A DNA stretch of 55,775 bases from 2-12-FULL-41-17 sp964562855 (lineage in GTDB: Bacteria > Patescibacteriota > Microgenomatia > Curtissbacterales > GWA2-41-24). Position numbers and translations under genes: made by a program. Positions 28,152-35,794 of this stretch are shown one piece after another. Position 1 is the first letter of the stretch. Every line of letters begins with the position of its first letter. The notes beneath the pieces are model-generated. The model was given only the letters and a program-made list of their open reading frames with translations, did no database searches and was not told where the DNA came from. Location: assembly GCA_964562855.1 (NCBI GenBank), contig CAZLVB010000004.1, positions 1 to 55,775 on the forward strand, given 5' to 3'.

Positions 28152-29072
28152 TTGCTAGACTTATCACAAATAGAAGTTGTTACAGAAAAAGAAACCACGG
28201 ATTTTGGCAAATTTATTATCGAGCCTTTAGATCAAGGGTATGGTCATACTGTAGGTAACTCGCTTCGCCGAGTACTTTTAAGTTCCCTTCCAGGGGCTAC
28301 AATAACTCAAGTTAAAATTTCTCAGGTTAGACACCAATTTTCTTCCTTACCTGGTATGACGGAAGATGTAGTGGAATTTATATTAAATTTAAAAAAAGTT
28401 AAGCTAAAAATTTCAGGTGATAAACCAGCTAAATTAACCCTAGATATAAAAGGGCCCAAAGAAGTTAAAGCCAAAGATATCGAAAAGGCAGCTGGTGTAG
28501 AAATCATAAATGAAGACCAGGTTTTGGCTCACCTTTCCGATTCAAAAGCAAGGTTGACTGTCCAGATGGTTGCGGAAAACGGGAGTGGTTACTCGCTCGC
28601 AACAGACAGAGCTTCGGGAGAACTTGGAGTTATTCCGATTGACGCAAATTTTTCGCCAGTTGTCAGTGTTTCTTACAATGTTGATTCTACCCGCGTAGGC
28701 CGTATTACAAACTTTGACAAATTGACAATCGAATTAAAAACCGACGGTACTATCAAACCATCTGAGTCCCTAAAACAGGCTGCAAAAATTTTGGTGGACC
28801 AATTCACGGTAATTTATCAGCCACCATCGGGTGCTAAGAAACCCAAACACGAAGAACAAACAGCTCTAACTTCAGAGGTGTTGGATACCTCGCTTGAAGA
28901 ACTTGATTTACCGGTTAGATTAACCAATAGCCTGAAGGCAGGTAAAGTAGAAACGATTGGAGATTTCTTAAACAAAGACAGAAAAGAGCTAACCAAAATG
29001 AAGAATGTCGGTCCTAAATCGATAGAACTCGTTGAAGAAAAATTGAGAGATAGAAGTATCGAAAAAAGGTGA
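28152..29072 (+). CDS. rpoA: DNA-directed RNA polymerase subunit alpha
   Basis: 306 residues from a TTG start that lies eight bases after AAGGAGG. Alpha-NTD: FIIEPLDQGYGHTVGNSLRRVLLSSLPGATITQVKI; alpha-CTD: LDLPVRLTNSLKAGKVETIGDFLNKDRKELTKMKNVGPKSIELVEEKL. Scaffold for polymerase assembly. Ends with GTGA overlap into rplQ. Confidence 0.97.
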   Translation: MLDLSQIEVVTEKETTDFGKFIIEPLDQGYGHTVGNSLRRVLLSSLPGATITQVKISQVRHQFSSLPGMTEDVVEFILNLKKVKLKISGDKPAKLTLDIKGPKEVKAKDIEKAAGVEIINEDQVLAHLSDSKARLTVQMVAENGSGYSLATDRASGELGVIPIDANFSPVVSVSYNVDSTRVGRITNFDKLTIELKTDGTIKPSESLKQAAKILVDQFTVIYQPPSGAKKPKHEEQTALTSEVLDTSLEELDLPVRLTNSLKAGKVETIGDFLNKDRKELTKMKNVGPKSIELVEEKLRDRSIEKR

Positions 29073-29497
29073 GACATTTATCATTTGGTAAAAAATTGTC
29101 AAGAGACACAAAAAGTAGAAAAGCTCTACTTGCTAATTTGGCAAATTCGCTAATAATAGAAGGCAGGGTTACTACGACCTTGGCTAAGGCGAAATTTGCA
29201 AAACCGTATGTGGAAAAGCTGGTAACGCAGGTTAAAAATGACAAGCTACATAAAAGACGCAAACTAGCAGCTATTTTAACAAGTAAAGCTTTAAAACAAC
29301 TTCTTGAGTTAAAGACTAAATTTGATGAGAGAAACGGCGGCTATACCCGAATTGTAAAACAAAATCCCAGGCGAGGAGATTCTGCAAAAATGGCCCGTCT
29401 TGAGTTTATCAAATGGGAAAAATCTAAATCGAAGGAGTCCAAAACCCAAAAAGGAAAAAAGAAGAAAAGCATTAAAGAAGAAAGCAGCAAAGGATGA
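29069..29497 (+). CDS. rplQ: 50S ribosomal protein L17
   Basis: 142 residues from GTG (overlapping the rpoA stop as GTGA): core RHLSFGKKLSRDTKSRKALLANLANSLIIEGRVTTTLAKAKFAKPYVEKLVT, then GGYTRIVKQNPRRGDSAKMARLEFI, plus a lysine-rich tail of about 25 residues (KSKSKESKTQKGKKKKSIKEE). Overlaps rplM by four bases. Confidence 0.97.
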   Translation: MRHLSFGKKLSRDTKSRKALLANLANSLIIEGRVTTTLAKAKFAKPYVEKLVTQVKNDKLHKRRKLAAILTSKALKQLLELKTKFDERNGGYTRIVKQNPRRGDSAKMARLEFIKWEKSKSKESKTQKGKKKKSIKEESSKG

Positions 29498-29922
29498 AAA
29501 ATAATCAAATACCCAAAAATTGGCATCTTATAGATGCCAAGGAAAAAGTTTTAGGAAGACTTGCAAGCGATATCGCCCACCTTTTAATGGGTAAAAATAA
29601 ACCGTCATATCGTGCGTATCAAGACACTGGGGATTATGTTGTCGTGATAAACGCCAAAGGGGTAGTTATGTCCGGGAAAAAGCTTACTCAAAAAAAGTAC
29701 TATCGTCATTCTCAGTATCCCGGAGGCTTAAAAATAAAGACAGCGGCGCAAATCCTGGCTGATAATCCACAAAAATTAGTAAGACATGCAGTCACCGGAA
29801 TGTTGCCCAAAACAAAATTAGGCAAAATGATGCAAAAAAAACTTTTTGTCTATTCTGACAATAATTATCCTTATGCGGATAAAATAAAAACAGCTGCAGC
29901 TACACTATCTCAAGGAAAATGA
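29494..29922 (+). CDS. rplM: 50S ribosomal protein L13
   Basis: 142 residues: WHLIDAKEKVLGRLASDIAHLLMGKNKPSYRAYQDTGDYVVVINAKGVVMSGKKLTQKKYYRHSQYPGGLK, then AVTGMLPKTKLGKMMQKKLFVYSDNNYPY. Placed directly after rplQ and before rpsI, all with ATGA overlaps, a common arrangement in Gram-positive-like genomes and CPR. Confidence 0.98.
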   Translation: MKNNQIPKNWHLIDAKEKVLGRLASDIAHLLMGKNKPSYRAYQDTGDYVVVINAKGVVMSGKKLTQKKYYRHSQYPGGLKIKTAAQILADNPQKLVRHAVTGMLPKTKLGKMMQKKLFVYSDNNYPYADKIKTAAATLSQGK

Positions 29923-30326
29923 AGAAAAGTCAAAAGCCAGACGTTATATCTCAGCACGGTCGCCGAAAAGAAGCTATAGCGCAAGTAAGGCTTTATAAAG
30001 GAGAAGGGCAGATTCAAGTGAACGGCTTACCAATAGACGAGTATTTTCCCGGTCCAGTCGCCAGATTGATCTGGCAGAGACCTTTCGCTTTGACAAAATC
30101 CCAAAAAGATTATTTCGCTACAATTAAAGCTTCAGGTTCAGGAAAAAACGGGCAACTGCAAGCAGTAGTTCATGGATTATCGCGTGCATTGTCTGCCGCT
30201 AATTCAGATTTCAAGCCAATTCTCAAGAAAGCTGGGTTATTAACAAGGGATCCCCGGGTCAAAGAAAGGCGAAAATACGGCCTTGCCCAAAAAGCAAGAA
30301 AGGGCAAGCAGTCACCTAAGAGATAA
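29919..30326 (+). CDS. rpsI: 30S ribosomal protein S9
   Basis: 135 residues: GRRKEAIAQVRLYKGEGQIQVNGLPIDEYF, GSGKNGQLQAVVHGLSRALSAANSDFKPILKKAGLLTRDPRVKERRKYGLAQKARKGKQSPKR. The basic C-terminal tip ends in KR, which touches P-site tRNA. Last gene of the ribosomal series. Confidence 0.98.
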   Translation: MKKSQKPDVISQHGRRKEAIAQVRLYKGEGQIQVNGLPIDEYFPGPVARLIWQRPFALTKSQKDYFATIKASGSGKNGQLQAVVHGLSRALSAANSDFKPILKKAGLLTRDPRVKERRKYGLAQKARKGKQSPKR

Positions 30327-30328
30327 TC

Positions 30329-30511
30329 CTAATTTTTAGGGTTCTCGGTAGGTTCAGATTCAGCTTGATTGGTTGCCGGATTTTGAGGATTCATAAATTG
30401 GCCATCAGTCGGTTGTGCTTGCTCTGCGCCTGATTCGCTAGGCGACGCTGGGGGCGGTTCTTTCTTGCCTAAAAGATTTTTTAAAAAATCCAAAAAACCC
30501 ATTTCCAACAT
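30329..30511 (-). CDS. Hypothetical small protein, amphipathic helix plus proline-rich tail
   Basis: 60 residues. Likely start is MGFLDFLKNLLGKKEPP (third-codon-block ATG at 30502), an amphipathic helix that could bind a membrane, followed by a disordered S/P/E/Q-rich tail ending EPTENPKN. Not recognised; similar short 'GFLDFLKKLFGKK' proteins are common as hypotheticals in Microgenomates. Convergent with rpsI (two bases apart). Moderate support. Confidence 0.45.
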   Translation of the reverse strand: MLEMGFLDFLKNLLGKKEPPPASPSESGAEQAQPTDGQFMNPQNPATNQAESEPTENPKN

Positions 30512-30531
30512 CTAACTCTTTTTTTTAAAAT

Positions 30532-30559
30532 TTGTCAACCTTAGACTCTCTGCTATAAT
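30532..30559 (+). promoter_or_regulatory. Promoter of the tRNA-Pro gene
   Basis: TTGTCA (30532-30537), 16-bp spacer, TATAAT (30554-30559). Predicted start about 30566, 13 bases before the mature tRNA 5' end. Strong match to consensus. Confidence 0.85.
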
Positions 30560-30578
30560 GTTGTTCGGTCGAAAAAGA

Positions 30579-30652
30579 CGGAGAGTGGCGCAGTTGGCTA
30601 GCGCACCAGGCTGGGGGTCTGGGGGTCGCGGGTTCGAGTCCCGCCTCTCCGA
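30579..30652 (+). tRNA. tRNA-Pro, anticodon GGG
   Basis: Acceptor CGGAGAG pairs with CTCTCCG; D-arm GCGC-AGTTGGCTA-GCGC; anticodon arm CCAGG-CTGGGGG-TCTGG with anticodon GGG reading CCC/CCU codons; T-arm GCGGG-TTCGAGT-CCCGC. Discriminator A at 30652; CCA is not encoded, so it must be added by CCA transferase. Stands alone between rpsI and recA with its own promoter. Confidence 0.93.
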
Positions 30653-30731
30653 CTTGTTTTATTGCACCTTGTATTTTTAGAAAATCTGTAGTAAAACTAG
30701 TCGTGAAAAAAAACCGCCCGGAAAAGTTTTA

Positions 30732-31805
30732 ATGAGTAATTCCGACGCCAAAAAGCAAGCAATTCTTACCGCAATTTCCCAAATCGAAAAAGCCTACGGA
30801 AAGGGTGCCATAATGAAGATGGGCGAATCGGTTGGTAAATTGGAAGCCGAAACAATTCCAACCGGCTCTATTCCGGTAGATTTGGCTTTAGGAATTGGCG
30901 GTTTCCCAAGAGGTAGGATTATAGAAATTTTCGGCCCGGAAGCCTCTGGTAAAACTACAATAGCAATCTCGGTGATTGCCCAAGCCCAGAAAAATGGCGG
31001 ATCAGCGGCATTGATTGACGTTGAACATGCTCTTGATCCTTCTTGGGCACAAACAGTGGGTGTAAATCTGGATGATTTATTAATTTCCCAACCAGACACC
31101 GGTGAACAAGCTTTAGAAATAACAGAAACCCTAATTCGATCAGGGGCGATCGACGTAATAGTTGTCGACTCGGTTGCAGCTCTGGTTCCGCGGGCAGAAA
31201 TAGAAGGGGAAATGGGGGACTCAATTATGGGCGTTCAAGCAAGATTAATGTCGCAGGCCCTGAGAAAACTAACCGGTGCGATTTCAAAATCTAAGACTGC
31301 CGCCATATTTACTAATCAATTGCGCGAAAAAATCGGCGTAATGTTTGGTAACCCAGAGGTAACCCCCGGAGGAAGAGCCCTTAAATTTTATTCCTCGATA
31401 AGGCTGGACATTAGAAAAATTGAAAATATCAAAGAGGGAGAAAAAGTCATAGGCACCAGACACAGGGTTAAAGTGGTCAAAAATAAATTAGCGCCGCCGT
31501 TTAGGGTTGCTGAATTTGACATTATGTCTGACGAGGGTATTTCCAAAGAGGGAGGGCTCCTGGATATCGCACTGGAGCTTGGTTTAGTCACAAAATCAGG
31601 AGCATTTTTTAGATGGGGAGCAAAATTGATCGGCCAGGGTCGAGAAAGTGCCAAAGCCTATTTTAAAGAACATAAAAAAGACTACGTTACACTTGAAAAA
31701 GAGATCTGGAATAAAGTTAAAAAGGGAATTCCCCAAAAGTCCAAAAAAGTTACTGACGCCGAAAGCGAGAGCGAAGAAATCTTAGAAGAAATAGCAACAG
31801 CCTAA
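30732..31805 (+). CDS. recA: Recombinase RecA
   Basis: 357 residues. Walker A GPEASGKTT (residues 68-76), Walker B VIVVDSVAAL, and L1/L2 loops (EGEMGDSIMGVQARLMSQALRKLTG, TNQLREKIGVMFGNPEVTPGGRALKF). Catalyses strand exchange and triggers LexA-type cleavage. Short acidic C-terminus (ESESEEILEEIATA). recX follows one base later, an operon seen in many bacteria. Confidence 0.98.
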   Translation: MSNSDAKKQAILTAISQIEKAYGKGAIMKMGESVGKLEAETIPTGSIPVDLALGIGGFPRGRIIEIFGPEASGKTTIAISVIAQAQKNGGSAALIDVEHALDPSWAQTVGVNLDDLLISQPDTGEQALEITETLIRSGAIDVIVVDSVAALVPRAEIEGEMGDSIMGVQARLMSQALRKLTGAISKSKTAAIFTNQLREKIGVMFGNPEVTPGGRALKFYSSIRLDIRKIENIKEGEKVIGTRHRVKVVKNKLAPPFRVAEFDIMSDEGISKEGGLLDIALELGLVTKSGAFFRWGAKLIGQGRESAKAYFKEHKKDYVTLEKEIWNKVKKGIPQKSKKVTDAESESEEILEEIATA

Positions 31806-31806
31806 G

Positions 31807-32463
31807 GTGCCTCGCGTTACTTCAATAGAACCCCAGAAAAAAAGGCCTAACCGTTTCAATATATACCTGGAAGGAAACTTCGCTTTTGCACTTGATGCCG
31901 AAAATCTTCTCAAAAATAATTTAAAAATCGGCCAGTTTTTATCTGAGGAAGAAGTAAATGATCTAACTTCAAAAGATGTACTTTCCAAACTTACAGATAA
32001 GACACTCCATTTTTTATCTCTAAGACCACGCAGCGAAAGTGAGATTTTAAATTATTTGTCAAAAAAGATTTCCAGATCTCAAAACATTCCTTTTCAAGAA
32101 GCCAAAGAGAGTTACATCACAAAAACCATTATCCAAAAATTAAAAAAGTATGATTATTTGAATGACAGGGAATTTGCCCGGTTTTGGATTCGCTCCAGGA
32201 TCAAATTAAAACCAAAAGGGAAAATCGCTCTTAAAAATGAATTGCAGGTCAAGGGAATTGACAAGGAAATTATCGATTCGGTTTTATTAAACTTACCAAA
32301 TCAGGTAGTAATTGCCAAAAAGGCTATCGAGAAAAAGTTAAAATTATGGAAAAGTCTCCCCCAGCAGGAACTTAAAAAAAAGGTATATTCTTATCTTTCT
32401 ACGCGGGGTTTTGACTTCGAAACAATCGGCAAAGTGTTTGCCTTTTTAAAAAAATTGCGCTAG
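31807..32463 (+). CDS. recX: Regulatory protein RecX
   Basis: 218 residues from a GTG one base after recA. RecX triple-helix repeats: LHFLSLRPRSESEILNYLSKK, KLKKYDYLNDREFARFWIRSRIKLKPKGKIALKNELQVKGID, and QQELKKKVYSYLSTRGFDFETIGKVFAFL. RecX caps or inhibits RecA filaments. The N-terminal 60 residues (VTSIEPQKKRPNRFNIYLEGNFAFALDAENLLKNNL) form the usual leading beta domain. Confidence 0.93.
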   Translation: MPRVTSIEPQKKRPNRFNIYLEGNFAFALDAENLLKNNLKIGQFLSEEEVNDLTSKDVLSKLTDKTLHFLSLRPRSESEILNYLSKKISRSQNIPFQEAKESYITKTIIQKLKKYDYLNDREFARFWIRSRIKLKPKGKIALKNELQVKGIDKEIIDSVLLNLPNQVVIAKKAIEKKLKLWKSLPQQELKKKVYSYLSTRGFDFETIGKVFAFLKKLR

Positions 32464-32605
32464 AATTGATTTTTGAAAGTAGCCGACAGAAGGTTTGTTT
32501 GCATCAAGATATGAAATTTTCTTGTAAGTCGTCTTTCTCAAATACCGACAAGTAACTTGGCTTTTGCAGCCCTATCCTTTTCTTGGCAAACTTTCCCAAA
32601 TATAT

Positions 32606-34060
32606 ATGGATAAAAGACTACCTAACAAGGTTATTGTATCAGTAGGCAGATCGGCTCAGACAACTGATATAAGATCGACTGCCAAGGAAATCATTCAAGA
32701 CGCCCGAGATGAAGCTTTCAGAATTAAAAAATCCGCAGAAGAGGAAGCAACAAAGATCCGCCGGGAATCTTTAGATATTGAAAAAAGAATTGCCCAAAAA
32801 GCAGAACTTTTGGAGACAAGGCTCTCGCAAGTAGAAAGGTCTGAACGAGACATGGCTTCCGCAAGAGAAGCTCTAGCGCGACGAGAGCAGGAACTGGCCA
32901 AAATTAGGGCAGACCTTGTAGGCAAGCTTGGAAAAGTTGCCTCGTTGACTGCCGAAGAGGCAAAAAAGGTTATTCTTGAAAACTTGGAAGAACAACTAAA
33001 AAATGAAATTGCCAAAAAAATCAAAGAGGCAGAAGAAAAACTTAAAGTCCAGCAAGATAGCAGAGCCAAAGAAATATTAATTAACGCTATGACAGCCGGT
33101 GCAACCGATTGGGTTGCCGAATATACCGTTTCCACTATCAAATTAGAATCCGATGAAATCAAAGGCAGAATTATCGGCAAGGAAGGAAGGAATATTCGAG
33201 CCTTCGAACTGGCAACCGGTGTTGATGTCGAACTTGACAGCGATACGCCTAACGAAGTTAGACTTTCCTCTTTTGATCCCGTAAGACGCGAGATAGCCAG
33301 AATTGCCTTAGAAGAGTTGGTCAAAGATGCCAGAATTCAGCCAACCAGAATTGAGCAGCTAGTCGAAAGGGCAAAACAACAGGTAGCAAGTGACATGTCC
33401 GAAACCGGCAGGCGCGCAGCTTATTCACTAGGTTTATACAATCTGCCGCAAGAGGCGATGGATGCATTGGGAAGGCTGAAATTCAGATATTCATATGGCC
33501 AAAACCAGCTTATAGCTGCCATTGAAACGGGAAAAATCGCCAAAAAAATTGCTCAAGAAATTGGGGCTAATGACCCGGTTTGCGCTACCGGAGGCCTTTT
33601 TCATGATATCGGTAAAACCGAAGTTGAAAAAGAAGGTACGCACGTACAATTAGGGGTGGAATTGGCTAAAAAATGGAAATTTCCGCAGGAAATAGTTGAC
33701 TGTATAGCCCAGCATCATGAAGATGAACCTTTCACCTCCGCCGAATCCGTAATAGTTCACGTAGCAGACGCTGTTTCTGGTGCAAGGCCTGGCGCAAGAC
33801 ATGAATCGGTTGAAGACTATATCAAAAGATTGACAGATATCGAGAAAATTGCTCAAAGTTTTGGAGGCGTTGACAAGGTATATGCTATTCAAGCAGGACG
33901 GGAAATCAGGGTTATTGTTAATCCGACAACGATAGACGATGCCGGCACCGTAAAACTCTCACACGATATTAGTTCACGCTTGGAAAAAGAATTGACTTAT
34001 CCTGGGCAAATTACTGTAACAGTCATCAGAGAAGTTCGCGCCCAGGATGTTGCGAAATAG
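32606..34060 (+). CDS. rny: Ribonuclease Y, without N-terminal membrane anchor
   Basis: 484 residues from ATG at 32606; a TTG at 32564 would add 14 residues. Long coiled coil (about residues 20-150), KH domain GRIIGKEGRNIRAFELATGVDVELD, HD domain with H333-D334 in GLFHDIGKTEVEKEGTHVQLG, and HHEDEPF. RNase Y initiates mRNA decay. Most homologues begin with a transmembrane helix; none is visible here (MDKRLPNKVIVSVGRSAQTT), so the enzyme may be soluble or anchored another way. Confidence 0.93.
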   Translation: MDKRLPNKVIVSVGRSAQTTDIRSTAKEIIQDARDEAFRIKKSAEEEATKIRRESLDIEKRIAQKAELLETRLSQVERSERDMASAREALARREQELAKIRADLVGKLGKVASLTAEEAKKVILENLEEQLKNEIAKKIKEAEEKLKVQQDSRAKEILINAMTAGATDWVAEYTVSTIKLESDEIKGRIIGKEGRNIRAFELATGVDVELDSDTPNEVRLSSFDPVRREIARIALEELVKDARIQPTRIEQLVERAKQQVASDMSETGRRAAYSLGLYNLPQEAMDALGRLKFRYSYGQNQLIAAIETGKIAKKIAQEIGANDPVCATGGLFHDIGKTEVEKEGTHVQLGVELAKKWKFPQEIVDCIAQHHEDEPFTSAESVIVHVADAVSGARPGARHESVEDYIKRLTDIEKIAQSFGGVDKVYAIQAGREIRVIVNPTTIDDAGTVKLSHDISSRLEKELTYPGQITVTVIREVRAQDVAK

Positions 34061-34082
34061 TGCTATTCGGATAAATTAGTAT

Positions 34083-34111
34083 TTGACCGAAAGTATTGTT
34101 TTAGTTATAAT
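34083..34111 (+). promoter_or_regulatory. Promoter of the HU gene
   Basis: TTGACC (34083-34088), 17-bp spacer, TATAAT (34106-34111). Predicted start about 34118, leader of about 64 bases. Confidence 0.85.
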
Positions 34112-34181
34112 CCATTGCGTTGGAATAGCTTTTTCTAATTGTCTTATCCAGGAAAAGTATTCTCAGTAATTCGAATTTTAT

Positions 34182-34454
34182 ATGACAAAAAATGAACTAG
34201 TAGAAAGAGTAGCTAAAAAGGTTGGTTTGACTAAAAAGGCGGCTTTTGAAACAGTTAATGCTGTTTTTGGAAATATCCGTGAAGCTCTAGCCAAAGGTGA
34301 TAAAGTAGTCGTTTCCGGCTTTGGAACATTTAAAGTCCGTCAGAGAGCAACTCGGGCAGGCAGAAATCCTCAAACAGGCTCACAAATTAAAATAGCCGGA
34401 CACAAACTTCCCGGTTTTACAGCAGGCAAATCTCTTAAAAGATTTATTAAATAA
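34182..34454 (+). CDS. hup: HU-family DNA-binding protein
   Basis: 90 residues: TKNELVERVAKKVGLTKKAAFETVNAVFGNIREALAKGDKVVVSGFGTFKVRQRATRAGRNPQTGSQIKIAGHKLPGFTAGKSLKRFI. The beta-arm motif RAGRNPQTG is intact. Binds and bends DNA without sequence specificity; main nucleoid protein. Monocistronic, with a near-consensus promoter. Confidence 0.98.
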   Translation: MTKNELVERVAKKVGLTKKAAFETVNAVFGNIREALAKGDKVVVSGFGTFKVRQRATRAGRNPQTGSQIKIAGHKLPGFTAGKSLKRFIK

Positions 34455-34470
34455 GTTTCAAGAAAGTTGA

Positions 34471-34827
34471 TTAAGCGGCTCTAAGGTATTGTTTAAGTTG
34501 TAGAAGTTTCTGTCTAGGTACTCCGGCATTTCTGGCGGCGGTTAACTGATCTCTTTCAACGGTTAGCCGAATCACGTTGTCAGGAGTCAGATCTGCAAGT
34601 TCAGTTTGTTTCTGTATAGGACTTGATGCTGTCAAAGCATCGGAAGTTATTCCCGCTACCGGTCTAACAAGTAACTGGTCTCCTTCAATAACTATTTCTG
34701 GATCAGGAATACCATGATACTGGCGGAGCCGTGCTTTAAGATCGGCTATACTCGCCTCGTCAGAACTTGGGGTAACTGTTGTTTGACCCTCAAGTAATCT
34801 TTCTCCGTTTGTCTTGTTTTCAGCCAT
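34471..34827 (-). CDS. Hypothetical protein
   Basis: 118 residues, not recognised. Disordered N-terminus (NKTNGERLLEGQTTVTPSSDEA), a middle region DLKARLRQYHGIPDPEIVIEGDQLLVRPVAG, and a basic helical end (LTVERDQLTAARNAGVPRQKLLQLKQYLRAA). RBS AGAAGGGG upstream. Transcribed from a good promoter (TTGACT, 17 bp, TAATAT on the minus strand at 34852-34880). It forms a tandem pair with the gene at 34897, also unknown. Confidence 0.7.
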   Translation of the reverse strand: MAENKTNGERLLEGQTTVTPSSDEASIADLKARLRQYHGIPDPEIVIEGDQLLVRPVAGITSDALTASSPIQKQTELADLTPDNVIRLTVERDQLTAARNAGVPRQKLLQLKQYLRAA

Positions 34828-34851
34828 AAAAAAAGACCCCTTCTGGCTCGA

Positions 34852-34880
34852 ATATTATGCTTTTTAAGGCTAAAAGTCAA
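34852..34880 (-). promoter_or_regulatory. Promoter of the hypothetical gene at 34471
   Basis: On the minus strand: TTGACT (34880-34875), 17-bp spacer, TAATAT (34857-34852). Leader about 18 bases, containing AGAAGGGG as Shine-Dalgarno. Confidence 0.75.
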
Positions 34881-34896
34881 ACAAGAATTAACGGGG

Positions 34897-35316
34897 TCAA
34901 TCTAATCCCAGTCTAATTCTGGCAATTGTTCCGACAGATTGCATGATTGTGGCGAATCTGGTAAATGCGGTATCTACTTTCCCAAGGTCCAAATCACGAT
35001 CTGCCTCACTGTCTACATATCTTGGATATCTTAAAGAAGCAATGATTGCTTGTTTAAATATAGACAGAACCACATCTTGATCAGCAGCACTTTTAGCTTC
35101 CCGCAAGCATTCCAAAGCCACTGTCATATGGGGAAAACTCTGTTTCAGTCTGGCAATGCCGGCAAGAACAATAGCTTCCTCGACTGATAATTCCAAACTT
35201 GCTTCAATTTTGTCTGGATCTGTTCGCCAGTTTTGCGGTTGTTGGATCTGATCAAGCTGATTAATTATCAGACGATGAGTGCACTCAAGCCTCCCTACCT
35301 GTGCCTCTTTACTCAT
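34897..35316 (-). CDS. Hypothetical helical protein
   Basis: 139 residues, not recognised. Almost all helical by eye: THRLIINQLDQIQQPQNW, IEASLELSVEEAIVLAGIARLKQSFPHMTVALECLREA, VLSIFKQAIIASLRYPRYVD, then FTRFATIMQSVGTIARIRLGLD. No signal peptide or membrane segment. Divergent from the DgkA gene, with palindromes in the shared 76-base spacer. Could be a CPR-lineage-specific protein. Confidence 0.7.
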   Translation of the reverse strand: MSKEAQVGRLECTHRLIINQLDQIQQPQNWRTDPDKIEASLELSVEEAIVLAGIARLKQSFPHMTVALECLREAKSAADQDVVLSIFKQAIIASLRYPRYVDSEADRDLDLGKVDTAFTRFATIMQSVGTIARIRLGLD

Positions 35317-35386
35317 AGACCGATGGTCTACATAAGTAGTTTCCAGAAATCAAATCAATTTGATTTCTATTCAATCGTGATAAGAT
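35317..35386. promoter_or_regulatory. Divergent promoter region with two palindromes
   Basis: AGACCGATGGTCT (35317-35329) and the near-perfect AGAAATCAAATCAATTTGAT completed by TTCT (35345-35368; 11-bp arms) lie between the divergent genes. TAAGAT (35381-35386) is seven bases before the GTG of the plus-strand gene. The long palindrome may be an operator for a dimeric regulator; no regulator gene is adjacent. Confidence 0.5.
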
Positions 35387-35392
35387 ATTTTT

Positions 35393-35764
35393 GTGGAAAA
35401 ACGTGACGGTTTTTTAAAACATCAATTAATAAGTTTTTCCTATGCCTTGGAAGGGATTGTCTATAGTTTTAAAAAAGGTATCCATTTTAAAATTCACATT
35501 CTTGCGGCAGTAGTCGTCACGATTCTCGGTTTTGTGTATTCAATTACCGCACCCGAATGGCTTGTCGTGATTTTGATATCCTCAGCCGTAATTGCAGCGG
35601 AGGCCATTAACACGGCGATTGAAGAAACAGGAGATGTTTTGCATCCCGAACATCACCCCGGGGTAAAACTTGCCAAACATTGCGCGGCCGGCGGAGTACT
35701 TATTTTATCGATTGCCGCTGTTATTATTGGATTAATTATTTTTATCCCAAAGATCATTGGTTAA
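35393..35764 (+). CDS. dgkA: Diacylglycerol/undecaprenol kinase family protein
   Basis: 123 residues from GTG, three transmembrane helices. DgkA signature: FSYALEGIVYSFKKGIHFKIHI, AEAINTAIEETGDVLHPEHHPGVKLAKHCAAGGVLIL (the E-x-x-N-T-A-I-E and K-x3-C/D-x2-A-G-x-V-L motifs). In Gram-positive-type bacteria this family phosphorylates undecaprenol for cell wall lipid carrier supply, which is the likelier role here. Followed after 30 bases by the MiaB-like gene with its own promoter. Confidence 0.93.
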   Translation: MEKRDGFLKHQLISFSYALEGIVYSFKKGIHFKIHILAAVVVTILGFVYSITAPEWLVVILISSAVIAAEAINTAIEETGDVLHPEHHPGVKLAKHCAAGGVLILSIAAVIIGLIIFIPKIIG

Positions 35765-35776
35765 ATAATCTGCTTG

Positions 35777-35785
35777 TGCTAAAAT
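35777..35785 (+). promoter_or_regulatory. Extended -10 element of the MiaB-like gene
   Basis: TGcTAAAAT (35777-35785) nine bases before the ATG at 35795; predicted start about 35792 gives an almost leaderless mRNA. Confidence 0.5.
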
Positions 35786-35794
35786 TTCATACCT

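Noticed and set aside
32695..33324. 209-codon serine-rich open frame antisense to rny
   Set aside because: A shadow of the coiled-coil codons; low-complexity product and no start signals.
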